Notes: generated by a model not told the origin, from the letters alone. 64,000 nucleotides of DNA from Rosistilla ulvae (GCF_007741475.1 NZ_CP036261.1:7193798-7257797); one strand, 5' to 3'; positions 1 through 11,787 are shown, counted from the first letter of the stretch. Translations and numbers: made by a program.

Positions 1-1900
1 GCTCCTTGGCCAGATCGGTTCCCTCGGGAGCTCCTTCCTGTTCCCACGTTCGCACTTGTTGTGAGTGGGTAATGTATCGGCCCCACATCGCTTGGCCGGT
101 TTGCAGTTCGGCCTGCAAGCGCCCCGCCGATCCGGCCGGTATCCGCTGCGTCAGCTGTTTGGCGAGCGTCAAGTCGCCATCGTTGATCACAAACGGGATC
201 ACCGTCGTCAACGCTTCGGCCGCTTCAGGACGCTTGGGCCAGGTGTCGGCGATGTACATCGCCAGCGTTGTGATCCGATCGGCTTCGAAGTCGGCATCAG
301 CCGCATCGGCTTGATCGTACAGGGTGACATAACTGGCCAGCGCGATCTTGGCCGAGGGGACTGCGCCGGCGGAAGTTGGATGCCGGCGGGCGACAAATTC
401 TCCCATCAACGCCGCTTCGAATGGCTTTTGTTCCAGGTAATACAGATAGCACATGAAGTAGCGGACAAAGTTGACTTCCGATTGCGGCGTATCGCGATCG
501 GCCAAAGCGAGGGCAAGCCGGAAGAAACGCATCGCTTTATCGCGTGCTGATTGCGCGGCGGCTTGGCTAGTCTTCAACTTCTCTTGCAGCGACTTCTTGG
601 TGGCTTCGTCTTTGGCCGCCGCCAATTCGCTAGCGACTTGCTGGACCGCCGCATCGCTGCTGGCGATCGCTTGCAACGCCTCCTGACCAGCAACCTTGGC
701 GTCCTCGAAGTTCTCCGGGACAAATTCGACTTGCGCGTCCTCGGGTCCGCCCAAGCGAGCGGCCAGACGGCGGGCTTCGTCTTGGAATTCGGAGCGCACC
801 TTGGCGACCGCCTCCGCATGCGTGCGGGCCTCAGCGATCGACCGACTGACCAATCGCTTGTCGCTTTCCTCCGCGTCGTCGGCCTGCATTTTGTAAGCCT
901 TGGCGAGACTCAACCGGATCGCCAACCAATCGGGTTCGCGATCTTCGTGCGGTCTTGCCAGTCCGATCCAACGATCTCCCTGCTTGATCGCTTCAAGGTA
1001 TTTTTGTTGCGAGTTATCGAGCCAACACTCCATCGCCAATCGGAGTGTCTTGGTCTTGAGAACGCGAAACGCATCGGGTTCGTCGGGCTGGTCCAACAGT
1101 TCGCCGTAGTAGCCCAGAGCATCGCGAAGCCGTCCCAATCGCTGGTTGCAGCGGCCTTGATACATCCGCGCATACAAGCCGGCCAAACGCGTGCGATATT
1201 CTTTATAGATCTCGTCGTACAGCGTGGCCGCTTCGATCAGATACTTCTTCTGCTCGGGCGAACCAGCCGGCACGGTTTCGGCCGATTCCTCGCGAATCGC
1301 CGCGGCGAGCAATTGGGTTTGCAAGTTATCGGCTCGCAACTGGGTTCGCTGTTGGATCAATGCCGCCTGTTTGCGATCCTTGGAATCGAGGACCTTGGGG
1401 ATTTTGTCCAGTTCCGCGTTGACCGACTTGTTCAGTTCCGCCAGCACCGCGGCCGCTTCGTTGTATTGTTTGGTCGCCTGTTGAAGCAGTTTAGGCCCGC
1501 CGCCGTCATTGGCTTGCTGGACACTCATCCGCGCCCGTTCGGCGATCAATCCGGCCAACTGGCTGCGAGCGGCATTGACCTGCGGGCTGTCCGGTTTCGC
1601 TTTCGCAAACGCCTTCAGCGCCGTTTCGGCATCGCTGAGATATTTAGTTCTCAGTTTGGGATCGTTCTGAGACCGGGAGGCCTCGATCAGCGTCACACCG
1701 CGTTCGAATTCGATCGCCTCTTTCAGGTCCGCTGGAGCGGCCGGATTGGCCTGCAGCGACTGCAAATAGTCCAAGGCGATATCGTGATAGCCGCGTGCCC
1801 GGAGCCCATCGAGGAAGGCGCGGGCAGGCTCGGCCGCCGACGCGGGGATCACCATGCCAATCAGCCAACAGGCGATGATCTGTAAACAAAATCGTTGCAT
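1..1900 (-). CDS. Secreted TPR-like repeat protein, C-terminus outside window
   Basis: At least 633 residues are visible; the frame stays open to the left edge, so the stop codon lies outside. The ATG at 1900 begins a signal peptide (MQRFCLQIIACWLIGMV, then an ASAAEP cleavage-like site), so export is expected. The rest is Ala/Leu/Glu/Gln-rich helical sequence that reads as degenerate tetratricopeptide units (for example ARAFLDGLRARGYHDIALDYL and later YARMYQGRCNQRLGRLREAL), with a long KDEATKKSLQEKLK-type coiled stretch near residue 450. Such proteins usually act as scaffolds in the periplasm or cell envelope, but no specific role can be read. The opposite strand has long open frames through this region; their composition marks them as antisense shadows. 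Confidence 0.8.
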   Translation of the reverse strand, partial: MQRFCLQIIACWLIGMVIPASAAEPARAFLDGLRARGYHDIALDYLQSLQANPAAPADLKEAIEFERGVTLIEASRSQNDPKLRTKYLSDAETALKAFAKAKPDSPQVNAARSQLAGLIAERARMSVQQANDGGGPKLLQQATKQYNEAAAVLAELNKSVNAELDKIPKVLDSKDRKQAALIQQRTQLRADNLQTQLLAAAIREESAETVPAGSPEQKKYLIEAATLYDEIYKEYRTRLAGLYARMYQGRCNQRLGRLRDALGYYGELLDQPDEPDAFRVLKTKTLRLAMECWLDNSQQKYLEAIKQGDRWIGLARPHEDREPDWLAIRLSLAKAYKMQADDAEESDKRLVSRSIAEARTHAEAVAKVRSEFQDEARRLAARLGGPEDAQVEFVPENFEDAKVAGQEALQAIASSDAAVQQVASELAAAKDEATKKSLQEKLKTSQAAAQSARDKAMRFFRLALALADRDTPQSEVNFVRYFMCYLYYLEQKPFEAALMGEFVARRHPTSAGAVPSAKIALASYVTLYDQADAADADFEADRITTLAMYIADTWPKRPEAAEALTTVIPFVINDGDLTLAKQLTQRIPAGSAGRLQAELQTGQAMWGRYITHSQQVRTWEQEGAPEGTDLAKE

Positions 1901-2136
1901 TTTCTTAGATTAGCCGTGCTGCCAGTTGGATTGCGTAAAGCCGGGAACCAGTGCAAGTTAAGCGAAAACAGGATGTCGAAGCAAGCATATTACAACGTCT
2001 CAAGCTTCGACTTCCCCTTGAACTTCCGTCATAATTAAGCGGAACATGATCGACGACGCGGAAACATCGCGACGCCGACCCAGTATACTTGCGCCCCAAG
2101 GCCGCTCCCTTCCCAAATTGTAATAGGATTGAATTG

Positions 2137-3399
2137 GTGGACGAGCAAGACTTCAAGGACTTGTATGGTTTGATGCGAGGTAATTCCGACGCGACCTCCG
2201 TGATGGATGCTCAGGGCCTGTTCGCGCTAAAGGATTACCGACAAACGCTTGAAAAGTTGCAAGGTATCCAACAACGCTACGAGACCAGCAAAGTTCGCGT
2301 GATGCGGACGAAGATCGAAGAGTCCTCGGGACGGAAATCGAGCGAGCAGGAAGCGAAGGAGCGGCGGCTGCAGAAAAAGCAAACCCGTTACCGCGAGGTG
2401 ATGGAGAAGTTGGATGAGATGCAGGCGGCGCTGCCAACGTTGATTCAACGCGCCGAGGCGCGGAAGGCGCGCCAACAGCCGCAGCAGGCCGGCGCGGTCG
2501 ATCAGTCGCGCGAGGATACGATCGATATCCAGGCGAGCGAGGAGTTGACGCACAGCGGCGAAGAGCAATCGCCGTCGTTGGAGCAGTTTATTCGCGAGTT
2601 TATCGCGGCGCCGGCGGCGACCGGTCAACGCGAATTGATCGATCGCTGCTTCAAGGTTCGCCCAGTCGGCGATGCCAAAGACGTGCGAGCCGGCGAACTC
2701 TATTTTATCGACGGCGGCGAGCAGACCTATCTCGCGCTCGTCCGCAAGTCGGATAATCCGGAGCGCGTGCGGTTGAAGTCGGCGATCACCGGCGAGCGGT
2801 TGCGAACGATCGATCTGCCCACTTTTCTAAAACTGGGCCAACGCGACCGTGTCGTCCGCCTGAAACCGCTTCCGCAGAACAGCGGCAGCAGCGAGCGTCC
2901 CCAGACGTCGACATCCGCGTCGACACCAACCCCTGCACCACAATCGACCGCCGCCGCGCCGCCAATCGAAGACGATGACGACGTCGTGATCGGTGGCAAT
3001 GCGTTACAGGAATCGGCGGAGACGGCGAAGATCCTCGACAAGGGAGCGTTCTCGCAACTCGCCGACGCCGCAAATCGGTCGGGGATCTGCCCGGGAGCCG
3101 ACTTGATCGCCCATGTCCGCGATCGCGATTTCCGGCTCGGGAATTTTCAAGACGCACTGCAGACGATGGAAGGGATCTACGGCAAGTTCACTGCCGCAGC
3201 CGCTTCGCGGACGGCACAGCTGCGTCAAGAGGATGCTGCGATTCAATCGGGCCGCGTGAAAATGTCGCCCAAGGATTTGGCGGCGAAACGAGCTCGCGAC
3301 GCAGCGCAAAATCAACTGGTCGAACGGGCACGCAATCGCTTCTCCCGCGTCTTGGACGGATTACGCGTGCTGTTGCGGAAAGAGACTGGCGAAGACTGA
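2137..3399 (+). CDS. Hypothetical coiled-coil protein
   Basis: About 420 residues from the GTG at 2137, which follows an AGGA motif at 2125-2128. A TTG at 2134 and one at 2089 are in frame, so the start is uncertain. No signal peptide is visible. Residues about 35-120 are strongly charged and heptad-like (KRLEKLQ/EQEAKERRLQKKQ type), predicting a coiled coil. A central globular part (residues about 150-240) contains the stretch GELYFIDGGEQTYLALVR. A Ser/Thr/Pro linker follows, then a second helical domain with a charged C-terminus. The family is not recognised. It is transcribed away from the left-hand secreted gene, with about 235 bases of shared upstream region. Confidence 0.75.
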   Translation: MDEQDFKDLYGLMRGNSDATSVMDAQGLFALKDYRQTLEKLQGIQQRYETSKVRVMRTKIEESSGRKSSEQEAKERRLQKKQTRYREVMEKLDEMQAALPTLIQRAEARKARQQPQQAGAVDQSREDTIDIQASEELTHSGEEQSPSLEQFIREFIAAPAATGQRELIDRCFKVRPVGDAKDVRAGELYFIDGGEQTYLALVRKSDNPERVRLKSAITGERLRTIDLPTFLKLGQRDRVVRLKPLPQNSGSSERPQTSTSASTPTPAPQSTAAAPPIEDDDDVVIGGNALQESAETAKILDKGAFSQLADAANRSGICPGADLIAHVRDRDFRLGNFQDALQTMEGIYGKFTAAAASRTAQLRQEDAAIQSGRVKMSPKDLAAKRARDAAQNQLVERARNRFSRVLDGLRVLLRKETGED

Positions 3400-3448
3400 T
3401 CGCCGATTCTATCGCTGGCAGTCGTCGATTGCCGCTTCGCGATTCTAT

Positions 3449-3985
3449 TCACTCTTCATTTGTATCGTCGCCAAATTGCAGCGGTGCGACAGGATCGCCC
3501 GCCGGCTGGAAGAAAACGTCGCCCGGCGGTGTTGGTTCTCCGCCCTGCAGGCACTTGGCTGCTTGCCGTCGCATCTGGCGAACCAACTGCTGACGCTCGA
3601 GGTCGCTTTGGCCCGGCAGCGCGGCGAGCATCCGCGAGGTCTTCAACAGCATCTCGGCGACGCGATAATGCGCGTCGGAGACCGCCGTCGATTCCGCCTG
3701 CTCCGGTTTGAAATCGTCATCGGTGTCCAGCGTCGAACCGTCGAGGATGCTTCCCTGGCGGCGAATCAAATCCAGCACGTCGCCCAACAGCGGCTCTTCC
3801 GCCGGCGCGGTCGACGATTCGCCTTGCAGCGCGCTGCGGATCGAATCCTGGATCTTTTGATCCACGTCGGGCGATGTCGGTTCCTGCCCATAGGCTCTCA
3901 AAATGACGAGCGACGATAACATGCCGACGGCGACCAACGTCACGAGCATCCACTGCGTCGAACCGATAACTTTGTTGTGCGACAT
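3449..3985 (-). CDS. Small membrane-anchored or secreted hypothetical protein
   Basis: 178 residues. The N-terminus has one hydrophobic segment (about residues 12-33, WMLVTLVAVGMLSSLVIL) preceded by a few polar residues, which fits a signal anchor or uncleaved signal peptide. The rest is acidic and helical with no known domain; residues about 100-140 (HYRVAEMLLKTSRMLAAL, then Arg/Gln-rich sequence) form an amphipathic helix pair. The start ATG has GGAG about 10 bases upstream. It begins only 18 bases after the GspF-like gene on the same strand, so the two are probably co-transcribed and may work together in the envelope. The function is not known. Confidence 0.7.
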   Translation of the reverse strand: MSHNKVIGSTQWMLVTLVAVGMLSSLVILRAYGQEPTSPDVDQKIQDSIRSALQGESSTAPAEEPLLGDVLDLIRRQGSILDGSTLDTDDDFKPEQAESTAVSDAHYRVAEMLLKTSRMLAALPGQSDLERQQLVRQMRRQAAKCLQGGEPTPPGDVFFQPAGDPVAPLQFGDDTNEE

Positions 3986-4003
3986 CTTTTCCCAACTCCT
4001 TGG

Positions 4004-5014
4004 CTACATCTTTAACGCTTCGTCGTAGACCCCAAACACACTCATGGCCATCTTCAAAATAATAGCGACCAACATGATGGTTACGGCAGCCCAAATCACG
4101 CCGGTCATCACACCAACCAGGACTCGCGTGGCCGTTTTGGCGCGTTGATCGTAGACATCGGCGAGGTTTCCGAGCGATTCGGCGTCGGTTCCCGAGAGTT
4201 CGGCGACTTCGACAAAGTGCAGGAATTCTTCGGGGAAGATGCCGGTGGAGGCAAACGATTCGGTGAGGGTTCCGCCCGATTTGATCGTCGCGATCGCGGT
4301 ATCGGCTCGCGAGGCAAAGTGATCGTTCTGCGTGCTCTGCAGCGCCATCTTCACGCTCCGCATTGCATCCATCCCCGAATCCAATGCTAGCGACAGCGTC
4401 CAACAGATCCGCGACAACGCGATCGTCTGCAACGCTTCACCCGCTTTGGGAATCCGATAGACGAGGGCGAACAATCGATGGCATCCAAACGCGTTGAACT
4501 TGAGCGCCAGCACCGCCGCGGTGATCGAACCGAAGAACAGGAAGACAAGAGTCAGGTACTGCGTCATGTTGAGACCGACGGCATTGAATTCCGATCCGAG
4601 CATCTGAGTGATCAGGATTGCCAACCCGATCACGGCGATCCCGCCGATCAATTGCAGCATCGGCCAAGCGATCCCCATCAGAAACATCCGCTGCATCGCG
4701 AGCCGATGGTCGTAGTGATCGGCCAATTCCTTGAGTGTTCGTTCCAGCCGCCCCGTCGTCTCGCCGATGTGAACCATTTGGATCATCAGCGGCGGGAAAT
4801 ATTTTCCATCGGCGACGTCGATCATCGCGCGAGCCATCGGCGTGCCGTCGCGGAGCTGGGCGGCGACAGCTTCCATCGCCGCTTTGTGCTTTGGCGATCC
4901 ATGCTGCGATTCCCGCTGACACAGCTTCAGCAGGTCGACGCCGGCGTGAAACCCCGTAGCCATTCGGCGACAGAACCTCGCAGCGACCGTTTGGCTCATC
5001 CCTTTCGAAAACAC
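4004..5014 (-). CDS. Type II secretion / type IV pilus F-domain protein (GspF/PilC-like)
   Basis: 336 residues, close to the usual size for GspF/TadC-type inner-membrane platform proteins. Two copies of the T2SSF helical domain are visible: residues about 10-115 (FHAGVDLLKLCQ, GTPMARAMID, MVHIGETTGRLERTLKELADHY) and about 210-310 (SLALDSGMDAMRSVKMAL, GGTLTESFASTGIFPEEFLHFVEVAELSGT). Hydrophobic segments lie between the halves and at the C-terminus. The family anchors the assembly ATPase and pseudopilins in the inner membrane. The start is GTG at 5014, with an alternative ATG at 4999. No GspE ATPase or secretin is next to it; the only likely partner is the small anchored protein 18 bases downstream. 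Confidence 0.88.
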   Translation of the reverse strand: MFSKGMSQTVAARFCRRMATGFHAGVDLLKLCQRESQHGSPKHKAAMEAVAAQLRDGTPMARAMIDVADGKYFPPLMIQMVHIGETTGRLERTLKELADHYDHRLAMQRMFLMGIAWPMLQLIGGIAVIGLAILITQMLGSEFNAVGLNMTQYLTLVFLFFGSITAAVLALKFNAFGCHRLFALVYRIPKAGEALQTIALSRICWTLSLALDSGMDAMRSVKMALQSTQNDHFASRADTAIATIKSGGTLTESFASTGIFPEEFLHFVEVAELSGTDAESLGNLADVYDQRAKTATRVLVGVMTGVIWAAVTIMLVAIILKMAMSVFGVYDEALKM

Positions 5015-5041
5015 CCGCTATCGACTCCGTTGGATTGGTTT

Positions 5042-5128
5042 AAACGTGGCGAACTCAGCGAACAATCAAATCTTCGCCAGCTGCCGGCACGTCGCTGACA
5101 GTTGACGCAATGAAACGTGGCGAACTCA
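5042..5128. repeat. 16-bp direct repeat upstream of the GspF-like gene
   Basis: The sequence AAACGTGGCGAACTCA occurs at 5042-5057 and again at 5113-5128, in the short gap between the GspF-like gene and the SLC13 permease. Both genes point left, so the repeat lies upstream of the first and downstream of the second. It may be a protein-binding site or a remnant of a dispersed repeat. Confidence 0.6.
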
Positions 5129-5198
5129 ACTGAAGTTTAACCGTAGATCGAAGTCCGCGAATCGTCGACTGCCGGCTTGCGTCCCAAAATGAATGATC

Positions 5199-7034
5199 TC
5201 ACTGCAGCGGCCAGACCCAGGGGATCATGACCATCGCCACGGCGAACACGATCAAGTCCAACGGACCGCCAAACCGCAGGTAATCGGTGAAGCGATAGCC
5301 GCCGGGGCCGTAGACCATCAGATTGGTTTGATATCCAAAAGGCGTGGCAAAGCCGGCCGATGCGGCGATCATCACCGCGATCGCAAAGGGCAACGGATCG
5401 ACGCCAGGCATGCTCGACGCCGCGCTCCAGGCCATCGGAAACATCAGCGCCGCCGCCGCGTTGTTGGTGATCAATTCGGTGCAGATCATCGTCGACAGAT
5501 AGACCGCCGCGAGGACAAACATCGGGTTGTTGCCGGCGAGCAATAAGATCGTGTCGGCGATTCCAGCTGCTGCGCCAGTCGTCTCCATCGCTTTGCCAAT
5601 TCCCAAGGCGGCGCCGATCACGACAAGCACCGACCAATCGATCCCACGCCGGGCTTCGGTCGACGTGCAGCAACGCGAGCAGATCATGGCGATCACTGCG
5701 CAGAGCGCCGCGGTGGTCAGATCCAGGAAACCGCTCGCAGCCGCCAAGACCATCAGCGTGATCACTCCCAAAGCGATCCAGGCCCGTTCAGGACGTCGGA
5801 CCGACGCGTTTTCAACGGCGCTGACAAGGAAGAAATCGCGGGTGTCGCGGCGGGATTGAGTGAACGAGGCGGGAGCGTCCAACAGCAGCACGTCCCCGGG
5901 CTGCAGCACGACATCGCCCAGCTTGCCCGGCACGCGGCGGTCGCCGCGGGCGACGGCGATCACGGCAGCTCCGTAATGCGTGCGGAAGCCTCCCTCGCGA
6001 ATCGATTTGCTGACCAACGGGCACCGCGGCGAAACCACCGCTTCGACCAGCGATCGGTTCCAGGCCGGCGCGGCGACTTTCCGCGCCTGTTCCGATGCGA
6101 TCTCCAACCCACGAATCTTTTGTAGATCGACGACCGATTCGAGCATCCCGACGAAGATCAAGATATCGCCCGACTGCAGCTTCTGTGTCGGCCTAACCGC
6201 TTGAAAGACCTCGCCGCCCCGTTCGATCTCGGCGAGATAGAGGCCTGGTAGATGCCGCAGCCCCGCATCTTCGATCGATTGACCGGCCAAGGGACCGCCC
6301 GGAACCACCTCCATCTCCACGGTGTACTGCCGCGGATCGTCGCTGGTGCTGACCGCGGGCTTGCGATCTCGCATTAACCAGCGACTGCCAACGGTCATGT
6401 ACAGGATCCCGATCAAGGTTGCTGGCAATCCAACCCAGGCGGGTTCGAAAAAGTGCAGCGGCCGCCCACCGGGACTCTGCTGGATCATGTCGTAGACCAT
6501 GATGTTGGTGCTGGTCCCCATCAAGGTGCACATCCCGCCAAGGATCGCGGCGTAGCTGAGCGGCAGAAAGAACTTGCTGGGGCTGACCTGCATCTTCTTC
6601 GCCAGATCGGTCACGACCGGCAACATCGCAGCGACGATCGGGGTGTTGTTCAGGAACGCGCTAAGCGTCGCCACGGGAGCGACCAGGCGCAGCTGGGCAT
6701 CGACGGCCGATTTAGGTCGCCGCAGCAACCAACTGGTTGCCAGTTCGGTGCCGCCGGTCAATTCCAGCCCAACGACCGCGGCGAACAACAGCGCGATCGT
6801 GACCACGCTGCGGCTGCCAAATCCGTCGATCGCTTGAGCGACGGTCGGCAGATAGAAGGTTGCCTCCGGGTTTAACGACCGGCTGTCCAAGGCAAACGCT
6901 GTCGACAGTTCGCCGACTGTGACCAAGGCGGCCAGGCTGGCCAGGACCAACAGATCGGTCGATGCCCAGCGGCGAGCCAACGCGTACAGCAAGACGCAAA
7001 CGATGGCGATCGTAAACCAACTTTCCCAAACCAA
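5199..7034 (-). CDS. SLC13-family permease with two TrkA-C domains
   Basis: 611 residues. This is a divalent anion:sodium symporter-like protein of the DASS/SLC13 type with two central cytoplasmic TrkA-C (RCK_C) domains: residues about 215-300 (VEMEVVPGGPLAGQSIEDAG, FVGMLESV) and 310-390. The transport halves carry the paired Asn-rich hairpin motifs typical of the family, SAFLNNTPIVAAMLPV near residue 125 and TNNAAAALMFPMAW near residue 525. Substrates in this family include sulfate and dicarboxylates; the substrate here cannot be assigned. The start is TTG at 7034, chosen because AAAGGAG lies about 10 bases upstream. It follows the symporter gene on the same strand across a hairpin, so it is probably its own transcription unit. 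Confidence 0.88.
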   Translation of the reverse strand: MVWESWFTIAIVCVLLYALARRWASTDLLVLASLAALVTVGELSTAFALDSRSLNPEATFYLPTVAQAIDGFGSRSVVTIALLFAAVVGLELTGGTELATSWLLRRPKSAVDAQLRLVAPVATLSAFLNNTPIVAAMLPVVTDLAKKMQVSPSKFFLPLSYAAILGGMCTLMGTSTNIMVYDMIQQSPGGRPLHFFEPAWVGLPATLIGILYMTVGSRWLMRDRKPAVSTSDDPRQYTVEMEVVPGGPLAGQSIEDAGLRHLPGLYLAEIERGGEVFQAVRPTQKLQSGDILIFVGMLESVVDLQKIRGLEIASEQARKVAAPAWNRSLVEAVVSPRCPLVSKSIREGGFRTHYGAAVIAVARGDRRVPGKLGDVVLQPGDVLLLDAPASFTQSRRDTRDFFLVSAVENASVRRPERAWIALGVITLMVLAAASGFLDLTTAALCAVIAMICSRCCTSTEARRGIDWSVLVVIGAALGIGKAMETTGAAAGIADTILLLAGNNPMFVLAAVYLSTMICTELITNNAAAALMFPMAWSAASSMPGVDPLPFAIAVMIAASAGFATPFGYQTNLMVYGPGGYRFTDYLRFGGPLDLIVFAVAMVMIPWVWPLQ

Positions 7035-7079
7035 GTGCTGGAAACTCCTTTGTATCGATTGCCAACAGGGTTGCGAAAC

Positions 7080-7110
7080 AACCCCAGCGGCGATTGCCCG
7101 CGGGGTTTTG
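7080..7110 (-). terminator. Putative transcription terminator hairpin
   Basis: The arms AACCCC at 7080-7085 and GGGGTT at 7102-7107 pair, and the inner GCGG/CCGC bases extend the stem with one bulge. It lies between the end of the symporter gene and the start of the SLC13 gene. Only a short T run follows, so efficiency is uncertain. Confidence 0.55.
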
Positions 7111-7178
7111 TAATCAGGGACGATTCGAACGGTCGACGGCGACCGAAACGTGTCGGAGCGGCGGCTTCACAGCCACGA

Positions 7179-8755
<1,577 letters not shown>

Positions 8756-8759
<4 letters not shown>

Positions 8760-8974
8760 CGGTCGCCCTCCTTCAACTCACCTTCGATCGCTGCATCGGG
8801 CCAACAGAACTTGGTCGCCAGCAACCACAGCGTCGCCGCGGCGATCGAGATCCCGACGTGATAGGAGATCGCTCGGGGCAGGAACCCAAAATCGAGCGTC
8901 GCGTTGTTCCATTGCCAATAGTCTTGGTGCAAGACCACCAGCACGACAATCAGAAACCAGATCAAATACTTCAA
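8756..8974 (-). CDS. DUF3311-like small membrane protein
   Basis: 72 residues with two predicted transmembrane helices (MKYLIWFLIVVLVVLHQDYW and a second around SYHVGISIAAATLWLLATKF). The motif HQDYW in the first helix and the second-helix pattern match DUF3311 proteins, which are regularly encoded immediately before SSS symporters and are thought to be accessory subunits. The start is TTG at 8974, with AAAGG about 7-8 bases upstream. Its stop overlaps the symporter start (ATGA). A short charged C-terminal tail ends in EGELKEGDR. Confidence 0.75.
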
Positions 8975-9144
8975 CGCAGGACCTTTGCAGCAGGCGATCG
9001 ATTAATTTGGTGGGAAATCTTCGGCACGAGGGCGTGTAATGTACCAAGTTAGCGGCCCCGCTGTCGCGATCCCCTGGGACAGCCGATTCGACGCGTGGCA
9101 CCGCGACTTGTGCGATTCGGCGGTCTAGTGCGATAATCGCTCGG

Positions 9145-10548
9145 ATGAGCAATTCAACCTACGATTACGATGTTTTGGTGATTGGAACGGGGCCTGGAGG
9201 CGAAGGTGCGGCGATGCAAGCCGCCAAAGCGGGGCTGAGCGTCGCGGTGGTCGAGCGGCATACGTCGATTGGCGGCGGCTGCACCCACTGGGGGACAATC
9301 CCATCCAAGGCCCTGCGTTATTCGATCTCGAGCGTGATGAACGCGCTGGGCAGCCCCGTTCTGCGAGCCTGCGGCGTGCACGCCAACCCGACGATGAAGC
9401 AACTGCGCAGCAGCGCTCAACAGATCATCGGCAAACAGGTCTCGATGCGGCAGACGTTTTATGATCGCAACAACGTGCCGGTCCTGGTCGGCCAAGCGAG
9501 CTTTGTCGACGATCACACGATCCGCATCGACGGCCAGAGCGATCAGAAGGTGACGGCCAACAAGATCGTGATCGCCGTCGGATCGCGTCCCTACCATCCG
9601 CCGGATGTCGATTTTGAGCACCCCCGAATCTTCGACAGCGACACGATTCTGGGGATCGACGAAAAGCCGTTTTCGATCACGATCTACGGCGCCGGAGTGA
9701 TCGGTTGCGAATACGCATCGATGTTTCGCAACTTGGGGATCAAAGTCAATTTGATCAACACGCGGGCCAAGCTGCTGGAGTTCTTGGACGATGAGATCAT
9801 CGACGCTCTCGCGTACCACATGCGAGATCAAGGCGTCGTGATTCGCCACAACGAAACGCTCGACAAAATCGAAGGGGTCGACGACGGAGTCATCTTGCAT
9901 CTCAAAAGCGGCAAGCAATTGAAGAGCGATGCGCTGCTGTGGGCCAACGGCCGGCAGGGCAACACCGACGGCTTGGGCTTGGAAAACGTCGGTTTAACGC
10001 CCGACAAACGGGGCCAGCTGGAAGTCGATGAGCAATTCCAAACCGCGCGCGATCATATCTATGCCGTCGGCGACGTGATCGGATTCCCCTCGCTGGCCAG
10101 TGCGGCGTACACGCAGGGCCGCGCCGCGGCGCGACACTTTTCCGACAGCGTCGAGGTCGAATCGAATCTGCGAATTCGCGACATCCCGACCGGGATCTAC
10201 ACCAGTCCCGAGATCAGTTCGGTCGGCAAGACCGAACGCGAATTGACCGAGGAGTGTGTGCCGTACGAAGTCGGTTCGTCGCAGTTCAAGAGCCTCGCCC
10301 GGGCACAGATCACCGGCCGGACCGCGGGAATGCTGAAGATCCTGTTCCATCGCGAGACCCGCGAGGTGCTGGGCGTGCACTGTTTTGGAGCCGAGGCGAG
10401 CGAGATCATCCATATCGGCCAGGCGATCATGAATCAGCCCGCAGGGCACAACACGATCGACTATTTTGTCGACACGACCTTTAATTACCCCACGATGGCC
10501 GAAGCCTACCGCGTCGCCGCGTTAAACGGTTACAACCGCCTGTTTTAA
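9145..10548 (+). CDS. sthA: Soluble NAD(P)+ transhydrogenase (Si-specific)
   Basis: 467 residues, the normal length. It is a flavoprotein of the pyridine nucleotide-disulfide oxidoreductase superfamily that moves hydride between NADPH and NAD+ in the cytoplasm. The FAD-binding motif [10 protein letters not shown] is at residues 14-23. The active-site region reads [13 protein letters not shown] near residue 50, where the redox-active second Cys of lipoamide dehydrogenase is replaced by Thr, as in SthA. The NAD-binding motif [13 protein letters not shown] is near residue 190 and the C-terminal dimerisation domain ends with the family-typical [10 protein letters not shown]. It is a single gene with divergent neighbours on the left and purM 180 bases downstream. 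Confidence 0.95.
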   Translation: MSNSTYDYDVLVIGTGPGGEGAAMQAAKAGLSVAVVERHTSIGGGCTHWGTIPSKALRYSISSVMNALGSPVLRACGVHANPTMKQLRSSAQQIIGKQVSMRQTFYDRNNVPVLVGQASFVDDHTIRIDGQSDQKVTANKIVIAVGSRPYHPPDVDFEHPRIFDSDTILGIDEKPFSITIYGAGVIGCEYASMFRNLGIKVNLINTRAKLLEFLDDEIIDALAYHMRDQGVVIRHNETLDKIEGVDDGVILHLKSGKQLKSDALLWANGRQGNTDGLGLENVGLTPDKRGQLEVDEQFQTARDHIYAVGDVIGFPSLASAAYTQGRAAARHFSDSVEVESNLRIRDIPTGIYTSPEISSVGKTERELTEECVPYEVGSSQFKSLARAQITGRTAGMLKILFHRETREVLGVHCFGAEASEIIHIGQAIMNQPAGHNTIDYFVDTTFNYPTMAEAYRVAALNGYNRLF

Positions 10549-10728
10549 GTAGCCGCCGCGACCGGGCCTGCTATCGGCGGGCAAATCTTGGCATAATGGT
10601 GCGACCCACAGCGTCCCGCTTTCTCTGGGGGCACTCACAAATTCCAAGCAGGATGGGCGGTTTCGCCTTTCCGCTGCAAAACGCCGCGTTTGGGCAGACG
10701 TGCCCGAAGCTACCAATCGACGAATGAT

Positions 10729-11787
10729 ATGCCAGTAACCTACAAAGATTCCGGAGTCGATCTCGATCTGTACGCTCAAGCGATGCAGCGGTTGCCCTCC
10801 CTTGCCCGGCGAACGTTCAGCCCCCGCGTGGTTTCCAACGACGGTGGATTCGCAGGGCTGTTCAAGCTCGACTTCTCCAGCCCCCTCTTCTCCCGCAACT
10901 ACGAAGATCCGATTCTGGTTGCCGGAACCGATGGCGTCGGCACGAAACTAAAAGTCGCTCAGATGACCGGCCGCCACGATACGGTGGGAATCGATCTGGT
11001 GGCGATGTGCGTCAACGATCTGATCTGCACCGGCGCCGAACCGCTCTTCTTTCTCGATTACATCGCGATGGGACGCGACGATGCCGATCGGTTGGAACAG
11101 GTCGTCAAAGGGATCAGCGACGGTTGCCTGCAAGCCGATAGTGCGCTGTTGGGTGGCGAGACGGCGATCATGCCCGACATGTACGCTGCCGAAGATTACG
11201 ACTTGGCCGGTTTTGCCGTCGGCGTCGTCGATCGCAAACATTTGGTTGATGGCAAATCGATCGTTCCGGGAGACAAGATCATCGGCATCTCCAGCGACGG
11301 CATCCACTCCAACGGCTACAGCTTGGTCCGCAAGATCATCTCGCATGCCGGGATCGCGTTGGATGCCTGCCCAGCCGAACTGGGCGGCGCTTCGGTCGCC
11401 GATGAATTGCTGCGACCGACACGGATCTATTCGTCGATGCTGCGTCGCGTGCTGGGGCACTATCGCGTCAAACATGTCGTCCACGGGATCGCTCACATCA
11501 CCGGCGGCGGGCTGCACGAGAACCTCTCGCGGATCTTGCCGAAGACCGTCGATACGGTGATCCAACCCGACAGCTGGCCGATGCCGCCCGTCTTCCCTTG
11601 GTTGCAAGGATTGGGAGACGTCGCCGACGACGAGATGCAGCGAGTCTTTAATATGGGATTGGGGCTGGTTTTGGTCGTCAGCGATTTCTACGCTGCCAAG
11701 ATTATGGAACTGGTGCGGGCTGGCGGATGCGAGTGCACCGAGATCGGCCATGTCGAAGCCGGCAGTGGTGAGAGTCGATTTGCATGA
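10729..11787 (+). CDS. purM: Phosphoribosylformylglycinamidine cyclo-ligase
   Basis: 352 residues. It catalyses ATP-dependent closure of FGAM to AIR in purine synthesis. The ATG at 10729 ([13 protein letters not shown]) is chosen because it gives the standard PurM N-terminus; the upstream in-frame extension is not conserved-looking. The diagnostic segment [13 protein letters not shown] lies near residue 65, followed by [20 protein letters not shown], and [20 protein letters not shown] lies near residue 180. Its stop overlaps the start of the CdsA-like gene by 4 bases, and tatD follows closely, giving a three-gene housekeeping operon. Confidence 0.95.
   Translation: MPVTYKDSGVDLDLYAQAMQRLPSLARRTFSPRVVSNDGGFAGLFKLDFSSPLFSRNYEDPILVAGTDGVGTKLKVAQMTGRHDTVGIDLVAMCVNDLICTGAEPLFFLDYIAMGRDDADRLEQVVKGISDGCLQADSALLGGETAIMPDMYAAEDYDLAGFAVGVVDRKHLVDGKSIVPGDKIIGISSDGIHSNGYSLVRKIISHAGIALDACPAELGGASVADELLRPTRIYSSMLRRVLGHYRVKHVVHGIAHITGGGLHENLSRILPKTVDTVIQPDSWPMPPVFPWLQGLGDVADDEMQRVFNMGLGLVLVVSDFYAAKIMELVRAGGCECTEIGHVEAGSGESRFA

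Noticed and set aside
551-1885. Long rightward open frame of 444 codons (and 65-550)
   Set aside because: It is antisense to a continuous leftward gene with signal peptide and TPR-like helices; its own product is Leu/Arg/Phe-rich without any domain.
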